Below are positions 8,121-16,161 of a DNA stretch of 64,000 nt, one piece after another. A program made the translations under genes and the position numbers. Each line of letters begins with the position of its first letter. Within the stretch, counting starts at the first letter, position 1. The DNA is taken from NCBI RefSeq assembly GCF_035590735.1, contig NZ_CP141595.1:2265001-2329000 (forward strand), given 5' to 3'. This DNA comes from Rossellomorea aquimaris. Lineage in GTDB: Bacteria > Bacillota > Bacilli > Bacillales > Bacillaceae_B. The notes beneath the pieces were generated by a model. The model searched no databases and was not told where the DNA came from. It saw nothing but the letters and a program-made list of their open reading frames with translations.

Positions 8121-9032
8121 ATGATCGAAGTTGGTAACGTAAGTAAGCAATATGATTCCATCCAGGCACTGGACGAAGTTCAATTCAATATACAAAAAGG
8201 AAGTTGCTTTGGGCTGGTAGGGCCAAATGGGGCAGGGAAATCGACTTTAATGAAAATTTTATCCGGTGTTCTACAAAGATTTGAAGGGGATATCATAGTC
8301 AATAATCAATCAGTATGTAAGGAACGAATGAAAGTAAAGCAGATGATAGGATACATCCCTCAAGATATTTGTTTGGAAGAGACACTTACGGCAAAAGATA
8401 ATCTCACTTATTTCGGCAGCCTGTATGGATTGAAAGGGAAGGTCCTTCAAGAACGGGCCGAAGATATATTAGAGCAAATCGGTTTGAAGGATCGGGGGAA
8501 AGACAAGGTTTTAACCTTTTCAGGAGGGATGAAAAGAAGACTGAATATTGGATGTGCCCTGCTGCATAATCCTTCGATTATCATCATGGATGAACCCACT
8601 GTTGGCATTGATCCGCAGTCGAGAAACTCCATTTTCTCCATCATCAATCAATTAAAAGCAAAAGGCAGCACAATCATTTATTCAAGTCATTATATGGAAG
8701 AAGTGGAACAGCTATGTGACAGCATCGGTCTAATTGATAAAGGAAAGCTGGTAGAATGCGGTACAATAACTGAATTGCATCATAAATATAATAAGCCTTC
8801 ATTATTCATTTCTGGAGACCGGTTAGATAATAAAATGCTATCAAGGCATGGTCGAGTGGAATCAAAGGGAAATGGATTTTTGTTAGATAGTGAGGACCCT
8901 TTAGAAACGCTCCAAGGTCTGATTGACGAGTTTCGCAATCATAACATTGAACCTCACAGACTGGAATTATATCATCCAAGACTTGAAGATATTTTCTTCA
9001 ACTTGACTGGAACACAACTGCGAGATTCATAG
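8121..9032 (+). CDS. ABC-2 type exporter, ATP-binding protein
   Basis: A 303-residue ABC ATPase with Walker A GPNGAGKST, Q-loop region GYIPQDI, signature FSGGMKRRLNIG, Walker B IIIMDEPTVGID and a switch histidine in YSSHYMEEVE. The C-terminal 80 residues are the extension seen in CcmA/DrrA-type drug and polysaccharide exporters. The ATG at 8121 follows AAAGGAGTG with good spacing, so an upstream ATG at 8103 is unlikely. It is translated 15 bases before its permease gene and forms a two-gene exporter operon; the substrate is unknown. Confidence 0.88.
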   Translation: MIEVGNVSKQYDSIQALDEVQFNIQKGSCFGLVGPNGAGKSTLMKILSGVLQRFEGDIIVNNQSVCKERMKVKQMIGYIPQDICLEETLTAKDNLTYFGSLYGLKGKVLQERAEDILEQIGLKDRGKDKVLTFSGGMKRRLNIGCALLHNPSIIIMDEPTVGIDPQSRNSIFSIINQLKAKGSTIIYSSHYMEEVEQLCDSIGLIDKGKLVECGTITELHHKYNKPSLFISGDRLDNKMLSRHGRVESKGNGFLLDSEDPLETLQGLIDEFRNHNIEPHRLELYHPRLEDIFFNLTGTQLRDS

Positions 9033-9047
9033 AAAGGGAGGATAATC

Positions 9048-9791
9048 ATGTGGGCAATTGCACGAACGGAATTAAAGAAGAATATTCAGGATAAAGGGTT
9101 ATGGTTTTGGACGTTTATCTTACCAATAGTATTTATTATCGCTTTTGTTTCCATTTTTTCAGGGGATGAAAATACAAGTTATAAGGAAGTCGTCACACAA
9201 ATCATTCCCGGATACACAATTATGTTTGCCTTTTATATTATGATTTCCATGGTGATTGCATTTGTTAAGGATAGGGATAAAGGGATGGTGTCCCGTATCG
9301 CCAGTACTCCATTACCAATCAGAGACTATTTTATCGGAAAATGGATTCCATTTTTATTGATTGTGCTGATCCAAGTGGCAGTATTATTTGGTTTTGGTGT
9401 GGTTGTTTACGATCTGCCATTAGGAGATCCATTCGCATTGATCATGCTATCTTTATCATTAGCATTTATTGTAACCGGATGGGGTATGGCACTCGCCGTA
9501 TTGGTGAAAACTGAAAACATGGGGATTGCTATGACTCAGATTATAGCCCTTGGTGGTGCTATGCTTGGGGGTTTATGGCTTCCGGTAGAACTAATGCCGG
9601 ACTTCATGCAAACCATCAGCAAGGCATTGCCTCAGTATTGGGCTATCGAAGGTTACAAAGAAGTCATCCTTGCAAATGGCACGATAGGAGATGTTTTGTT
9701 TAATATCGGCATTTTGCTTATCGCTGGAATAGCAGGTGGTTGCATTGCTTTCGCTGCTTATCCAAGGTTCCTTCGTTTATCAAAGAATTGA
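9048..9791 (+). CDS. ABC-2 type exporter, permease
   Basis: A 247-residue membrane protein with six predicted helices and the ABC-2 layout: an N-terminal elbow (ARTELKKNIQDKGLWFWTFILPIVFIIAF), a central cytoplasmic segment VSRIASTPLPIRDYF, and a re-entrant GLWLPVELMPDFMQTISKALPQYW near the C-terminus. It partners the ATPase encoded directly upstream, AAGGGAGG being its ribosome site. Two such permeases normally pair into a dimer. The cargo cannot be told. Confidence 0.87.
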   Translation: MWAIARTELKKNIQDKGLWFWTFILPIVFIIAFVSIFSGDENTSYKEVVTQIIPGYTIMFAFYIMISMVIAFVKDRDKGMVSRIASTPLPIRDYFIGKWIPFLLIVLIQVAVLFGFGVVVYDLPLGDPFALIMLSLSLAFIVTGWGMALAVLVKTENMGIAMTQIIALGGAMLGGLWLPVELMPDFMQTISKALPQYWAIEGYKEVILANGTIGDVLFNIGILLIAGIAGGCIAFAAYPRFLRLSKN

Positions 9792-9800
9792 CGAGATAAG

Positions 9801-9834
9801 AGGCTTCCGGCTTCCGATTGGGGAGCTTTTTTTA
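9801..9834 (+). terminator. probable terminator
   Basis: GCTTCC and GGGAGC pair (with one G-U) ahead of a T7 run after the permease gene. Confidence 0.5.
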
Positions 9835-10024
9835 TTTAACAAATGCCAATGTTTTAAATGATAAATATGAGGTTCTCCTTGAAAATAGTGGTATAATTCA
9901 ATAGTCTGAAAATTGTTTTCTGTATTTATCCCAATATGATTAATACAGAATGAATGATTTCAAGTAACAACATCGGGATAAGTCCAATTAACAGGCTACC
10001 CGGTATATCGAAAGGGGAAAGTGA

Positions 10025-10477
10025 ATGAATACAAACAGTGTGAAAATAGTAGAAGTAAATAAAGATAATTGGTACGATTGCTGCCAGCTGGAAATATCCG
10101 ATGATCAAAAGGCATTCATCGAGTCAAATGCGATATCGATTGCCCAATCAAAATTTGAGCCTGCACTGAAGCCCTTTGCCATCTATTATAAGGAGAAAGT
10201 GGTCGGTTTCTTAATGTACAACACTTTACCAGAAGAACTCGATGCTTTCTGGGTGTACCGAATCATGGTGGATAAAAGCTATCAGGGTAAGGGCATTGGA
10301 AAAGCAGCAACTGCATTAATGGTGGAAGAAATGATTGAAACCCTTGATGCCGATAAGATTGTAGTGGGTTATCATCCTAATAATAAAGGGGCCCATCATT
10401 TGTATTCCAGTCTGGGATTTGTTGACCAGGGGGATAGATTCGGCAGGGAAATGGCTGTTGTAAAAAATTTGCAGTAA
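10025..10477 (+). CDS. GNAT acetyltransferase, BltD-like (diamine/polyamine type)
   Basis: A 150-residue GNAT. The beginning (VEVNKDNWYDCCQLEISDDQKAFIESN), the central PFAIYYKEKVVGFLMY and the CoA loop DKSYQGKGIGKAA follow the pattern of the B. subtilis spermine/spermidine acetyltransferases BltD and PaiA-like proteins. The likely reaction is acetylation of a polyamine or similar amine; this is inferred from pattern, not residues known to bind substrate. GAAAGGGG precedes the ATG. It is flanked by non-coding DNA, so monocistronic. Confidence 0.8.
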   Translation: MNTNSVKIVEVNKDNWYDCCQLEISDDQKAFIESNAISIAQSKFEPALKPFAIYYKEKVVGFLMYNTLPEELDAFWVYRIMVDKSYQGKGIGKAATALMVEEMIETLDADKIVVGYHPNNKGAHHLYSSLGFVDQGDRFGREMAVVKNLQ

Positions 10478-10596
10478 TAAGTAATGAAATAGGAAAGGCC
10501 AAGTTAAGATAACTGGCCTTCATTAAGACTATTCTGCTTGAAATATCTTTGATTATTCTCAGCTTTAAAGCAAATCACATCTATAATATCTGGCTA

Positions 10597-11082
10597 TCAA
10601 TTTACATCCAACAACCCCTTTATTCTCTCCTTTGCTCCCTTGCGCCACTTCTTCACTGCGGAAATCGAAACATTCTCTACCTCTGCAATCTCACTTACCG
10701 TCAGCATGTGCATACATGTATAAAGCACCCATTTTCTCTGATTTTCAGTTAAACCCTCACAGTAACTGTACAGTAACTCTTGTGCCAACCCATCATTCAC
10801 TTTTTCATCCTCGATAATTTCAAAAAAATCCGCTTCTTTGAAAATACTTTTCTCTTCATTCCGGTTTTCCCTTGTTAATTGTGATAGTATTCTGCCACGT
10901 ACAAATGAGTAAGCATAAGCAGGAAAAACCCCTTTTTCTGAATCGAAATTTTCATGAGCCTCCCAGAGTGCAATGAGACCTGTCTGATAATATTCATGCT
11001 TGTTTTTGTAAATGTGCAAAGAATGAATCACTTTATGAATCATTGAATCATATTGCTCATGAAGCTCTTCAAATTTTCCCAA
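10597..11082 (-). CDS. sigma-70 family RNA polymerase sigma factor
   Basis: A 161-residue sigma-factor-like protein. Region 2 is present (YYQTGLIALWEAHENFDSEKGVFPAYAYSFVRGRILSQL) and region 4 ends the protein with a helix-turn-helix (LTVSEIAEVENVSISAVKKWRKGAKERI). Regions 1 and 3 are missing, so it resembles the short Bacillus sigma-like proteins rather than housekeeping sigma. The start is TTG with AAGGA eight bases upstream. No obvious anti-sigma gene sits beside it; the divergent acidic gene at 11413 is the only neighbour. The target promoters are unknown. Confidence 0.85.
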   Translation of the reverse strand: MGKFEELHEQYDSMIHKVIHSLHIYKNKHEYYQTGLIALWEAHENFDSEKGVFPAYAYSFVRGRILSQLTRENRNEEKSIFKEADFFEIIEDEKVNDGLAQELLYSYCEGLTENQRKWVLYTCMHMLTVSEIAEVENVSISAVKKWRKGAKERIKGLLDVN

Positions 11083-11412
11083 CGCAGATTCCTTCTGATT
11101 GGCGCGCCTCTCTTTGTATTCCCAGGTAGCTTAACCATACAAAGAAAAAGGGAAGTGGACAAAAGGAATAAGTGTCCGTAAACCTGACGTAAACACAGAG
11201 TATTTAATGACGTGGTATACCCCTTTTTCTCATTAAAAACGCATTGTTTGCCTGGATTAGCACCTTTATACAAAAAATACAGAAATACTAATCAGCATTA
11301 CCTCAATTATTCAAGATTTATTACTATAAGGACAAATTAAGGTAGATTCGTTTACCAAATGACATCAGTAGGCAATACTAAAAGTACCAAGCAATGCTAA
11401 GGAGGGACTCCC
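11083..11412. other. intergenic gap with an inverted repeat
   Basis: The divergent spacer between the sigma gene and the acidic protein gene. It contains TCTTTGTAT (11111-11119) and ATACAAAGA (11137-11145) as inverted repeats about 30-60 bases upstream of the sigma start. They could form a 5' leader hairpin or an operator. The remaining sequence shows no supported gene; a minus-strand frame across it overlaps the sigma gene and has no coding character. Confidence 0.4.
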
Positions 11413-11712
11413 ATGCCAAGGAAAGATGAATCCTCAACTGAAGAAAATGATGAACCGGTACAGGAAAAAGAAAAAACCGAAATGCTCGAACGAATGTTAG
11501 CGGCTGTTCTGAACTATTTATCCGATGATGAAATAGAAGAAATTGACCTTGAATATCTCCTGACAAATACAAAAGATCTTCGAATGTGGTGGGATCAGTA
11601 CCGGGAGAAAAACAAAAAGCAGGTTGAGGATGAAATCAAAAAGTCTTTGAGCAAGTTGACTCTTGAGGAACTAGAAAGTATTAGGGAACAAATAAAGGAA
11701 AAGAATGGCTAA
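11413..11712 (+). CDS. small acidic hypothetical protein
   Basis: A 99-residue, highly charged, helical soluble protein. It starts at ATG behind AAGGAGGG. It begins with an acidic disordered stretch (DESSTEENDEPVQEKEKTE) and continues in amphipathic helices (LERMLAAVLNYLSDDEIEEIDLEYLL, VEDEIKKSLSKLTLEELESIREQIKEK) that could form a coiled coil. I do not recognise the family. It is divergent from the sigma gene, so a regulatory link is possible but not shown. Confidence 0.65.
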   Translation: MPRKDESSTEENDEPVQEKEKTEMLERMLAAVLNYLSDDEIEEIDLEYLLTNTKDLRMWWDQYREKNKKQVEDEIKKSLSKLTLEELESIREQIKEKNG

Positions 11713-11736
11713 GACATTAATGACTTAGCCATTTTA
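11704..11736 (+). terminator. terminator
   Basis: AATGGCTAAG/CTTAGCCATT stem followed by TTTA; the left arm overlaps the stop codon of the acidic protein gene. Confidence 0.75.
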
Positions 11737-11791
11737 ATACAGAATTATTTTATCTACCCTTGATTGAATAAGTACAATGCTAGCTTTCCAT

Positions 11792-11832
11792 ATTTCATAG
11801 TATACATAATATTATTATGTATACTATGAAAT
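11792..11832. repeat. perfect 19-base inverted repeat, 3-base loop
   Basis: ATTTCATAGTATACATAAT and ATTATGTATACTATGAAAT are exact reverse complements separated by ATT. There is no T run, so it is not a typical terminator. It lies about 115 bases upstream of the DUF4181-like gene and could be an operator or a small mobile palindrome. Confidence 0.6.
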
Positions 11833-11946
11833 TATTAATAATGGATTTGTTAATAAAATGTATTTTAAGGAGCACAAGCATTGGATTAACGAGCTTATTA
11901 GGTAATTTATGTTAAAATAGAGAGAGATTTATAGGGGGGAATAATT

Positions 11947-12327
11947 ATTCTTCATTGGTATCTTACCTCAGCGTTTGCATTAATCTTAGTGATCTTCAAC
12001 GCTATGATTGAAAAAAAATTAAGAAAATCATTTCATATTTACAAAGAGGATATGAATGAATTTAGACACCCGGTACATCAATGGGGGGAGAGAATACTAT
12101 TAGTGCTCATGGTATCCGGAGTAATCATAATTCTTTTCAATTATGAAAATATCATTAGACCCGAATTGTATTTTCTATCCTTCTTTATAGTACATCAAGT
12201 ATTCAGAGCACTCATGGAATGGTTGTTATACCCGAAAACAAAAGAATATGTATTAACGATTTCTTCTATTGCATCTGCCGTCGCCATGTTAATCTTCATG
12301 GTGATTCTTGAGCAGCTTTCAATATAG
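11947..12327 (+). CDS. DUF4181-like membrane protein, apparent ATT start
   Basis: A membrane protein of 126 residues if it starts at ATT 11947, or 112 residues from the GTG at 11989. The region between is in frame and supplies most of a first membrane helix (HWYLTSAFALILVIFNAMIEKKLRK). A strong AGGGGGGA ends seven bases before the ATT. Two to three more helices follow (ILLVLMVSGVIIILF, LYFLSFFIVHQVFRALMEWLLY, LTISSIASAVAMLIFMVIL). The pattern matches the Bacillus DUF4181 family of unknown function. If the ATT is not used, the protein would start inside its first helix. Confidence 0.6.
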   Translation: MLHWYLTSAFALILVIFNAMIEKKLRKSFHIYKEDMNEFRHPVHQWGERILLVLMVSGVIIILFNYENIIRPELYFLSFFIVHQVFRALMEWLLYPKTKEYVLTISSIASAVAMLIFMVILEQLSI

Positions 12328-12340
12328 CAGAGGAGAATTT

Positions 12341-12506
12341 ATGACAAAAGCATACGTTCTTTTTATAGGGGGATTACCTATATTTATGCTGGTTTTTCTT
12401 ATCCATTCAGTGGATTGTTATTGGAACCTTGTTTAGTATCGCTGGTGGTTTAATTATGGGGAGCCGCTCATACTTTTTGGGCAAGAAAGCTGTGAAAAGA
12501 CGATGA
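12341..12506 (+). pseudogene. small two-helix membrane protein split by a frameshift
   Basis: ATG at 12341 behind AGAGGAGAATTT begins a hydrophobic peptide (AYVLFIGGLPIFMLVFLI) that runs into a stop. The +1 frame continues smoothly with SIQWIVIGTLFSIAGGLIMG, then SRSYFLGKKAVKRR and a stop at 12504-12506. Joined, they give a typical 55-residue protein with two membrane helices and a basic tail. The break lies near the TTTTTC tract around 12391-12396. It could be decay or an indel error. Confidence 0.6.
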
Positions 12507-12530
12507 CACTAGTTAGTCATTTAATTGAGT

Positions 12531-12563
12531 AAGAAAAAACGCTCCGATTGAGCGTTTTTTCTT
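12531..12563. terminator. bidirectional terminator
   Basis: AAGAAAAAACGCTC and GAGCGTTTTTTCTT form a 14-base perfect stem with a 5-base loop, serving the plus-strand small gene and the minus-strand hydrolase gene. Confidence 0.9.
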
Positions 12564-12587
12564 CATTAAAATAGGCAAACCTTTCAT

Positions 12588-13640
12588 TCAAATACCCTTA
12601 GTAATTTCTCGAAACAGCTGATCTGTCATTGCCACAACCCCGACTGGCATTTGATTCACGATTACGGTCAAAGACATTTCACAATCAGGATAATAAAGTG
12701 TCACTGATTCGTAACCATGTATCCCTCCCTGATGACCAATGGCTTGTCTTCCATCTTCAAAGGTATATTGATGGAGTCCCAATCCATAGGACTGCTTCGG
12801 ATCATCAGCTTCGAGGAAACACATCATTTCAGTCAAAGATTCCTTAGATAGTAGCTGACCATTAAAAAGAGACTTCATAAACGTTTGAATATCGAGAGGA
12901 TTGGAAATAACAGCTCCTGCAGTCCATATAATCGAAACGTTGAGATGCGTAATTTCTGATATTTCATCTGAAAGGTCTGTCAGGTCAGGAGTAGCTCTAG
13001 AATAACCTGTCGCAAAGGGTTCTCTCAGATCATTCGTACTGGGAAAGTATGTCCTTTCCAATTGAAGCGGTTGGATGATCCATGTCTCCAATAGATATTC
13101 TATCGACTTTCCGGTGAGTTTTTCAGCTATCATTCCAAGCAGGATATAACCAGTATTCGAGTAGCCATATTCAGTACCAGGTTCAAATTGGAGGTCGTGG
13201 GTGGCAATAAGTCTGATAAGATTCTGTGGCGGGAATTCATCATGAAGGCTGGATACTGCGTGCTGGATACATTTTGTTCCTCCAACATCCATCCATATGT
13301 AGTCTTTCAAGCCACTTCTATGTTGAAGCAATTGACGGACGGTTATAAGCGTCCCGTCTTTCATGATGCCAGGTAAGAAGGAATCCACGGTTTGTTCAAG
13401 TGATACAATGCCTTCATCCTTCATTTTTAAAATGAGTGTGCTGATGAAGATCTTCGTGATGCTCCCGACCCGTAGATGATCATAAGGGTCTAACCCTGAA
13501 TCCGATGCTATATGACGAACCCCTGCTGCTATTGGATAGTCCTCTCCATAAGAATCTGTAAAACACACTGAGATGCCAGGAAGCTGATATCTCTCACGAA
13601 ATGATCGGACGGTATCCTCAACCAATATGCGGTCTATCAA
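12588..13640 (-). CDS. serine hydrolase, class C beta-lactamase family (PF00144 type)
   Basis: A 350-residue serine beta-lactamase-like hydrolase. It shows the SxxK motif in VGSITK (Ser60, Lys63), the YSN motif in YGYSNTGYILLG and the HxG-type third motif in IGHQGGIHGY. There is no signal peptide, so it should act in the cytoplasm, unlike secreted AmpC or penicillin-binding proteins. Relatives include D-aminopeptidases and esterases. An upstream ATG at 13649 abuts GAAAGG; TTG at 13640 is better spaced. It ends at the shared terminator and stands alone. Confidence 0.85.
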   Translation of the reverse strand: MIDRILVEDTVRSFRERYQLPGISVCFTDSYGEDYPIAAGVRHIASDSGLDPYDHLRVGSITKIFISTLILKMKDEGIVSLEQTVDSFLPGIMKDGTLITVRQLLQHRSGLKDYIWMDVGGTKCIQHAVSSLHDEFPPQNLIRLIATHDLQFEPGTEYGYSNTGYILLGMIAEKLTGKSIEYLLETWIIQPLQLERTYFPSTNDLREPFATGYSRATPDLTDLSDEISEITHLNVSIIWTAGAVISNPLDIQTFMKSLFNGQLLSKESLTEMMCFLEADDPKQSYGLGLHQYTFEDGRQAIGHQGGIHGYESVTLYYPDCEMSLTVIVNQMPVGVVAMTDQLFREITKGI

Positions 13641-13816
13641 AAAAATCATCCTTTCGAGTTTTAATTAAACTAAGTGTATCAATGGATCATCTTAAAGTAC
13701 TCAGTCTGGAAACCGATATTCTAACTCCTAAGGGGGAAATCAAAAAGTCAGGCAGGATATGTGATGCATTATATTGAATGGTATTCTAGTAGTCTATAAG
13801 AAATGGAGGAAGCTAA

Positions 13817-14182
13817 ATGATCAAGAGTCCGATCAAAAACAAAGTGAACCTGGTTTTTATTCCTGTAAATGACATTGAAAAGTCTAAAGAATGGTATTCT
13901 AAAATCCTCGGGATCGAAAAAGGAGAAGACCATTTCGATCATCTATTCGTTGCCGACATGGATGGTGCAGGTATGATCCTTGACACAATGCCCAAGTGGA
14001 AAGACGAAAATGGAAAACTGCCAAGGCTGAATTTCCCGGCCATTCAATTTGCCACTGATGATATCCAGGGTTCCTATCAATTTATGAAAGACAATGGTGT
14101 CGAATTGGTAACTGATGTTCAAAATGATCAATACTTTGTTTTTAAAGATCCTGACGGGAATGTGATGATGGTTTGTCAATAG
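13817..14182 (+). CDS. VOC-family protein
   Basis: A 121-residue VOC protein: NLVFIPVNDIEKSKEWYSKILGI starts module 1 and IQFATDDIQGSYQFMKDNGVELVTDV with YFVFKDPDGNVMMV forms module 2. The final FKDPDGN is the canonical glyoxalase-fold ending. The histidines HFDH and a C-terminal acidic residue could bind metal. The substrate is unknown. GGAGGAAG before the ATG gives the start. It lies 87 bases before a Nudix gene. Confidence 0.83.
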   Translation: MIKSPIKNKVNLVFIPVNDIEKSKEWYSKILGIEKGEDHFDHLFVADMDGAGMILDTMPKWKDENGKLPRLNFPAIQFATDDIQGSYQFMKDNGVELVTDVQNDQYFVFKDPDGNVMMVCQ

Positions 14183-14269
14183 TCATCGTTTAATAGTTGG
14201 GGGACTTTTTTAGAGTCTCCCGTTAATATACATATGAGAAATGAAAGTAATTAGAAGGAGAGATTATCC

Positions 14270-14725
14270 ATGCCCATCCGAAATTCAGCTAAAGCCATCA
14301 TAATAAGAGATAACAAAATCCTGCTCACTAAGAATAAAGACAAGGAGGGATTCTTTTATCTTTTTCCAGGTGGGGGGCAGGAACAGGGTGAAACACTTCA
14401 TGAAGCTTTAAAAAGAGAATGTATCGAGGAAATCGGAAGAGAAGTCGAAGTAGGGGAACTCTCACACATTCGGGAGTATATCGGGCGGAATCATGAACAT
14501 GCTTCCTTTGATTATGACGTCCACCAGATGGAGTTTTATTTTAAGTGTTCAATGTTTAATGAAATGGACAAAGATTCTGCCCCTACCAATCCAGATAGTC
14601 ATCAGGTAGGGGTCGAATGGATGGATTTCACTGAGTTATCGAAGTGTAGGTTATATCCTAAAAAAATCATTCATTATCTAAATAGAGACCTAACTCCAGT
14701 AGTATATCTTGGAGACATCAACTAA
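14270..14725 (+). CDS. Nudix hydrolase
   Basis: A 151-residue Nudix protein. The box GGQEQGETLHEALKRECIEEIG fits GX5EX7REUXEEXGU. The N-terminal half begins the usual sheet (RNSAKAIIIRDNKILLTKNKDKEGFFYLFPGGG). The conserved HSP-like region before the last helix (NPDSHQVGVEWMDFTEL) recalls ADP-ribose or mRNA-cap-type Nudix proteins, but the substrate cannot be fixed. AGAAGGAGAG precedes the ATG. Confidence 0.85.
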   Translation: MPIRNSAKAIIIRDNKILLTKNKDKEGFFYLFPGGGQEQGETLHEALKRECIEEIGREVEVGELSHIREYIGRNHEHASFDYDVHQMEFYFKCSMFNEMDKDSAPTNPDSHQVGVEWMDFTELSKCRLYPKKIIHYLNRDLTPVVYLGDIN

Positions 14726-14726
14726 T

Positions 14727-14763
14727 GAAACAAACTCAGGGTTTAAACTCTGAGCTTGTTTCC
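14727..14763 (+). terminator. probable terminator
   Basis: GAAACAAACTCAG pairs with CTGAGCTTGTTTC (one mismatch) immediately after the Nudix stop codon. Confidence 0.6.
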
Positions 14764-14854
14764 ATCAAGACAAACAGAGTGTCTCCTCGATAAATCGAGA
14801 ATATTCCATTCTGCACATCAATGATCAGCCGTGCTTTCTTCAAGCGATCCTTCC

Positions 14855-15037
14855 TTAATGCTCAATTCCCGTAGGTGGTTTCGGTCTTCTGACTAACTCT
14901 CCACTACAGTTCGGGCAGATAGAGTCATTTTTAGCTGTACATTCCTCACAAAAGGTACATTCATGCACACAGATGTACGCGTCATTCGTTAAATTCTTCC
15001 GGCACGCCTGACAATCCGTCTTCATTTCTAATCCCAT
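14855..15037 (-). CDS. DUF1272 zinc-finger-like protein
   Basis: A 60-residue protein with eight cysteines arranged as two CxxC pairs plus two more (Cys9, 12, 23, 27, 30, 33, 41, 44). The segments ICVHECTFCEECT and ICPNCSGELVRRP match the DUF1272 family. These proteins probably bind two zinc ions in a RING- or treble-clef-like fold; their role is unknown. AGGGAGAT lies at proper distance upstream of the ATG. It is transcribed alone on the minus strand. Confidence 0.85.
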   Translation of the reverse strand: MGLEMKTDCQACRKNLTNDAYICVHECTFCEECTAKNDSICPNCSGELVRRPKPPTGIEH

Positions 15038-15459
15038 ATGTATCTCCCTTTCTATTAATCTCTTTCCATTATATTCTAAAATGGGTTAATATAGTGAATA
15101 TATGGAAAAGTCTTTTGTATCGGTGCGGATTATATGCATTTTATTTACATTAGGAGATTCGATTGATAGGAAGTATTGGGGAAATGTTTATTTTGCATAG
15201 GTTACTGGCATAGTGTGAGTTCGCTGATACATATGAAATTCCGCTTGCGCTGATATATTGAAGATATCGCTGATACATGAACACGCAAGACTAAATTTTA
15301 TAGTATAGGGTAGGACACATCGCCATAAATTCACTAATAATCACAAAAACAGCTGGGGTGAAGACACAAATCCCTTATTCGGACGAAATTTACTACCAGT
15401 TTGACAAATTTTTCATATGAACCTTCGACTAAATTGATAGGAATGGAGGACACCACATC
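15038..15459. other. intergenic gap with short direct repeats
   Basis: About 420 bases with no supported gene. It holds three copies of CGCTGATA(C/T) at 15222, 15248 and 15268 (see the repeat entry), and the ribosome site of the HAD gene at its end. The minus-strand frame at 15334-15540 overlaps the HAD start and is not credible. Confidence 0.4.
15221..15276. repeat. three short direct repeats (CGCTGATAY)
   Basis: CGCTGATAC, CGCTGATAT and CGCTGATAC occur at 15222, 15248 and 15268, spaced 26 and 20 bases. A reverse-complement relative (TATCAGCG) occurs near 24046 in another intergenic gap. Confidence 0.5.
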
Positions 15460-16161
15460 ATGATCCAAGCGGCCATATTCGACCTGGACGGAACCCTGTT
15501 GAACAGAGATGCCTCTGTAAATGAATTCATCACTAGACAATATGAAAGACTGGATAAATGGTTAAGACATATACCAAAAGAATCATACATATCCAGATTC
15601 ATTGAATTAGACCAGCGCGGCTACGTCTGGAAAGATAAAGTGTACAAGCAGCTTATCGAGGAATTCACTATACCTGAAATAACCTGGGAAGAACTGCTGG
15701 AGGATTACATCAGTGAATTCAAGCACAGCTGTTTACCTTTTCCACATTTATATAAAATGTTGGATGAATTAAGAGAGAAAAATATCAAACTGGGAATGAT
15801 CACAAATGGCTTTGGCCAGTTTCAAATGGACAACATCCTGGCTCTTGAAATAAAAGAATACTTTGATGAAATTCTAGTTTCAGAATGGGAAGGCTTGAAA
15901 AAACCAGACCCTGAAATCTTCAAGAGAGCATTAGTAAGGCTGAATTTAGAACCTCATGAATGCATCTTTATAGGGGATCACCCTGAATATGATGTGTATG
16001 GTGCTCAAAAAGTCGGGATGAAAGGTATTTGGAAGAGAGACCCTCACTTGAGACATGCGGAACAAGCAGATTGGGTGATTCATGATTTGATGGAATTGCC
16101 GAAATATATTGATCATCTAAATAACAATGTAAGGTCATATAAACCATCAACAAACCATTAG
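15460..16161 (+). CDS. HAD-family hydrolase
   Basis: A 233-residue haloacid-dehalogenase-type phosphatase. Motif I is FDLDGTLLN (Asp nucleophile and acid/base pair), motif II is GMITNG, motif III lysine lies in LKKPDPEIF and motif IV is IFIGDHPEYDVYGA. A helical cap domain of about 70 residues is inserted after motif I (subclass I). It is likely a phosphoglycolate- or sugar-phosphate-type phosphatase of unknown specificity. GGAGGA precedes the ATG. Confidence 0.88.
   Translation: MIQAAIFDLDGTLLNRDASVNEFITRQYERLDKWLRHIPKESYISRFIELDQRGYVWKDKVYKQLIEEFTIPEITWEELLEDYISEFKHSCLPFPHLYKMLDELREKNIKLGMITNGFGQFQMDNILALEIKEYFDEILVSEWEGLKKPDPEIFKRALVRLNLEPHECIFIGDHPEYDVYGAQKVGMKGIWKRDPHLRHAEQADWVIHDLMELPKYIDHLNNNVRSYKPSTNH

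Noticed and set aside
11040..11273. 77-codon minus-strand frame overlapping the sigma gene start
   Set aside because: It overlaps the sigma factor in another frame, has no ribosome site and no recognisable protein pattern.
12588..13640. Antibiotic-resistance beta-lactamase
   Set aside because: The motifs fit, but there is no signal peptide, and this family contains many peptidases and esterases. I do not claim resistance.
14186..14222. Terminator between the VOC and Nudix genes
   Set aside because: GGGGGAC/GTCTCCC can pair, but the T run lies in the loop rather than after the stem, so it does not look like a functional terminator.
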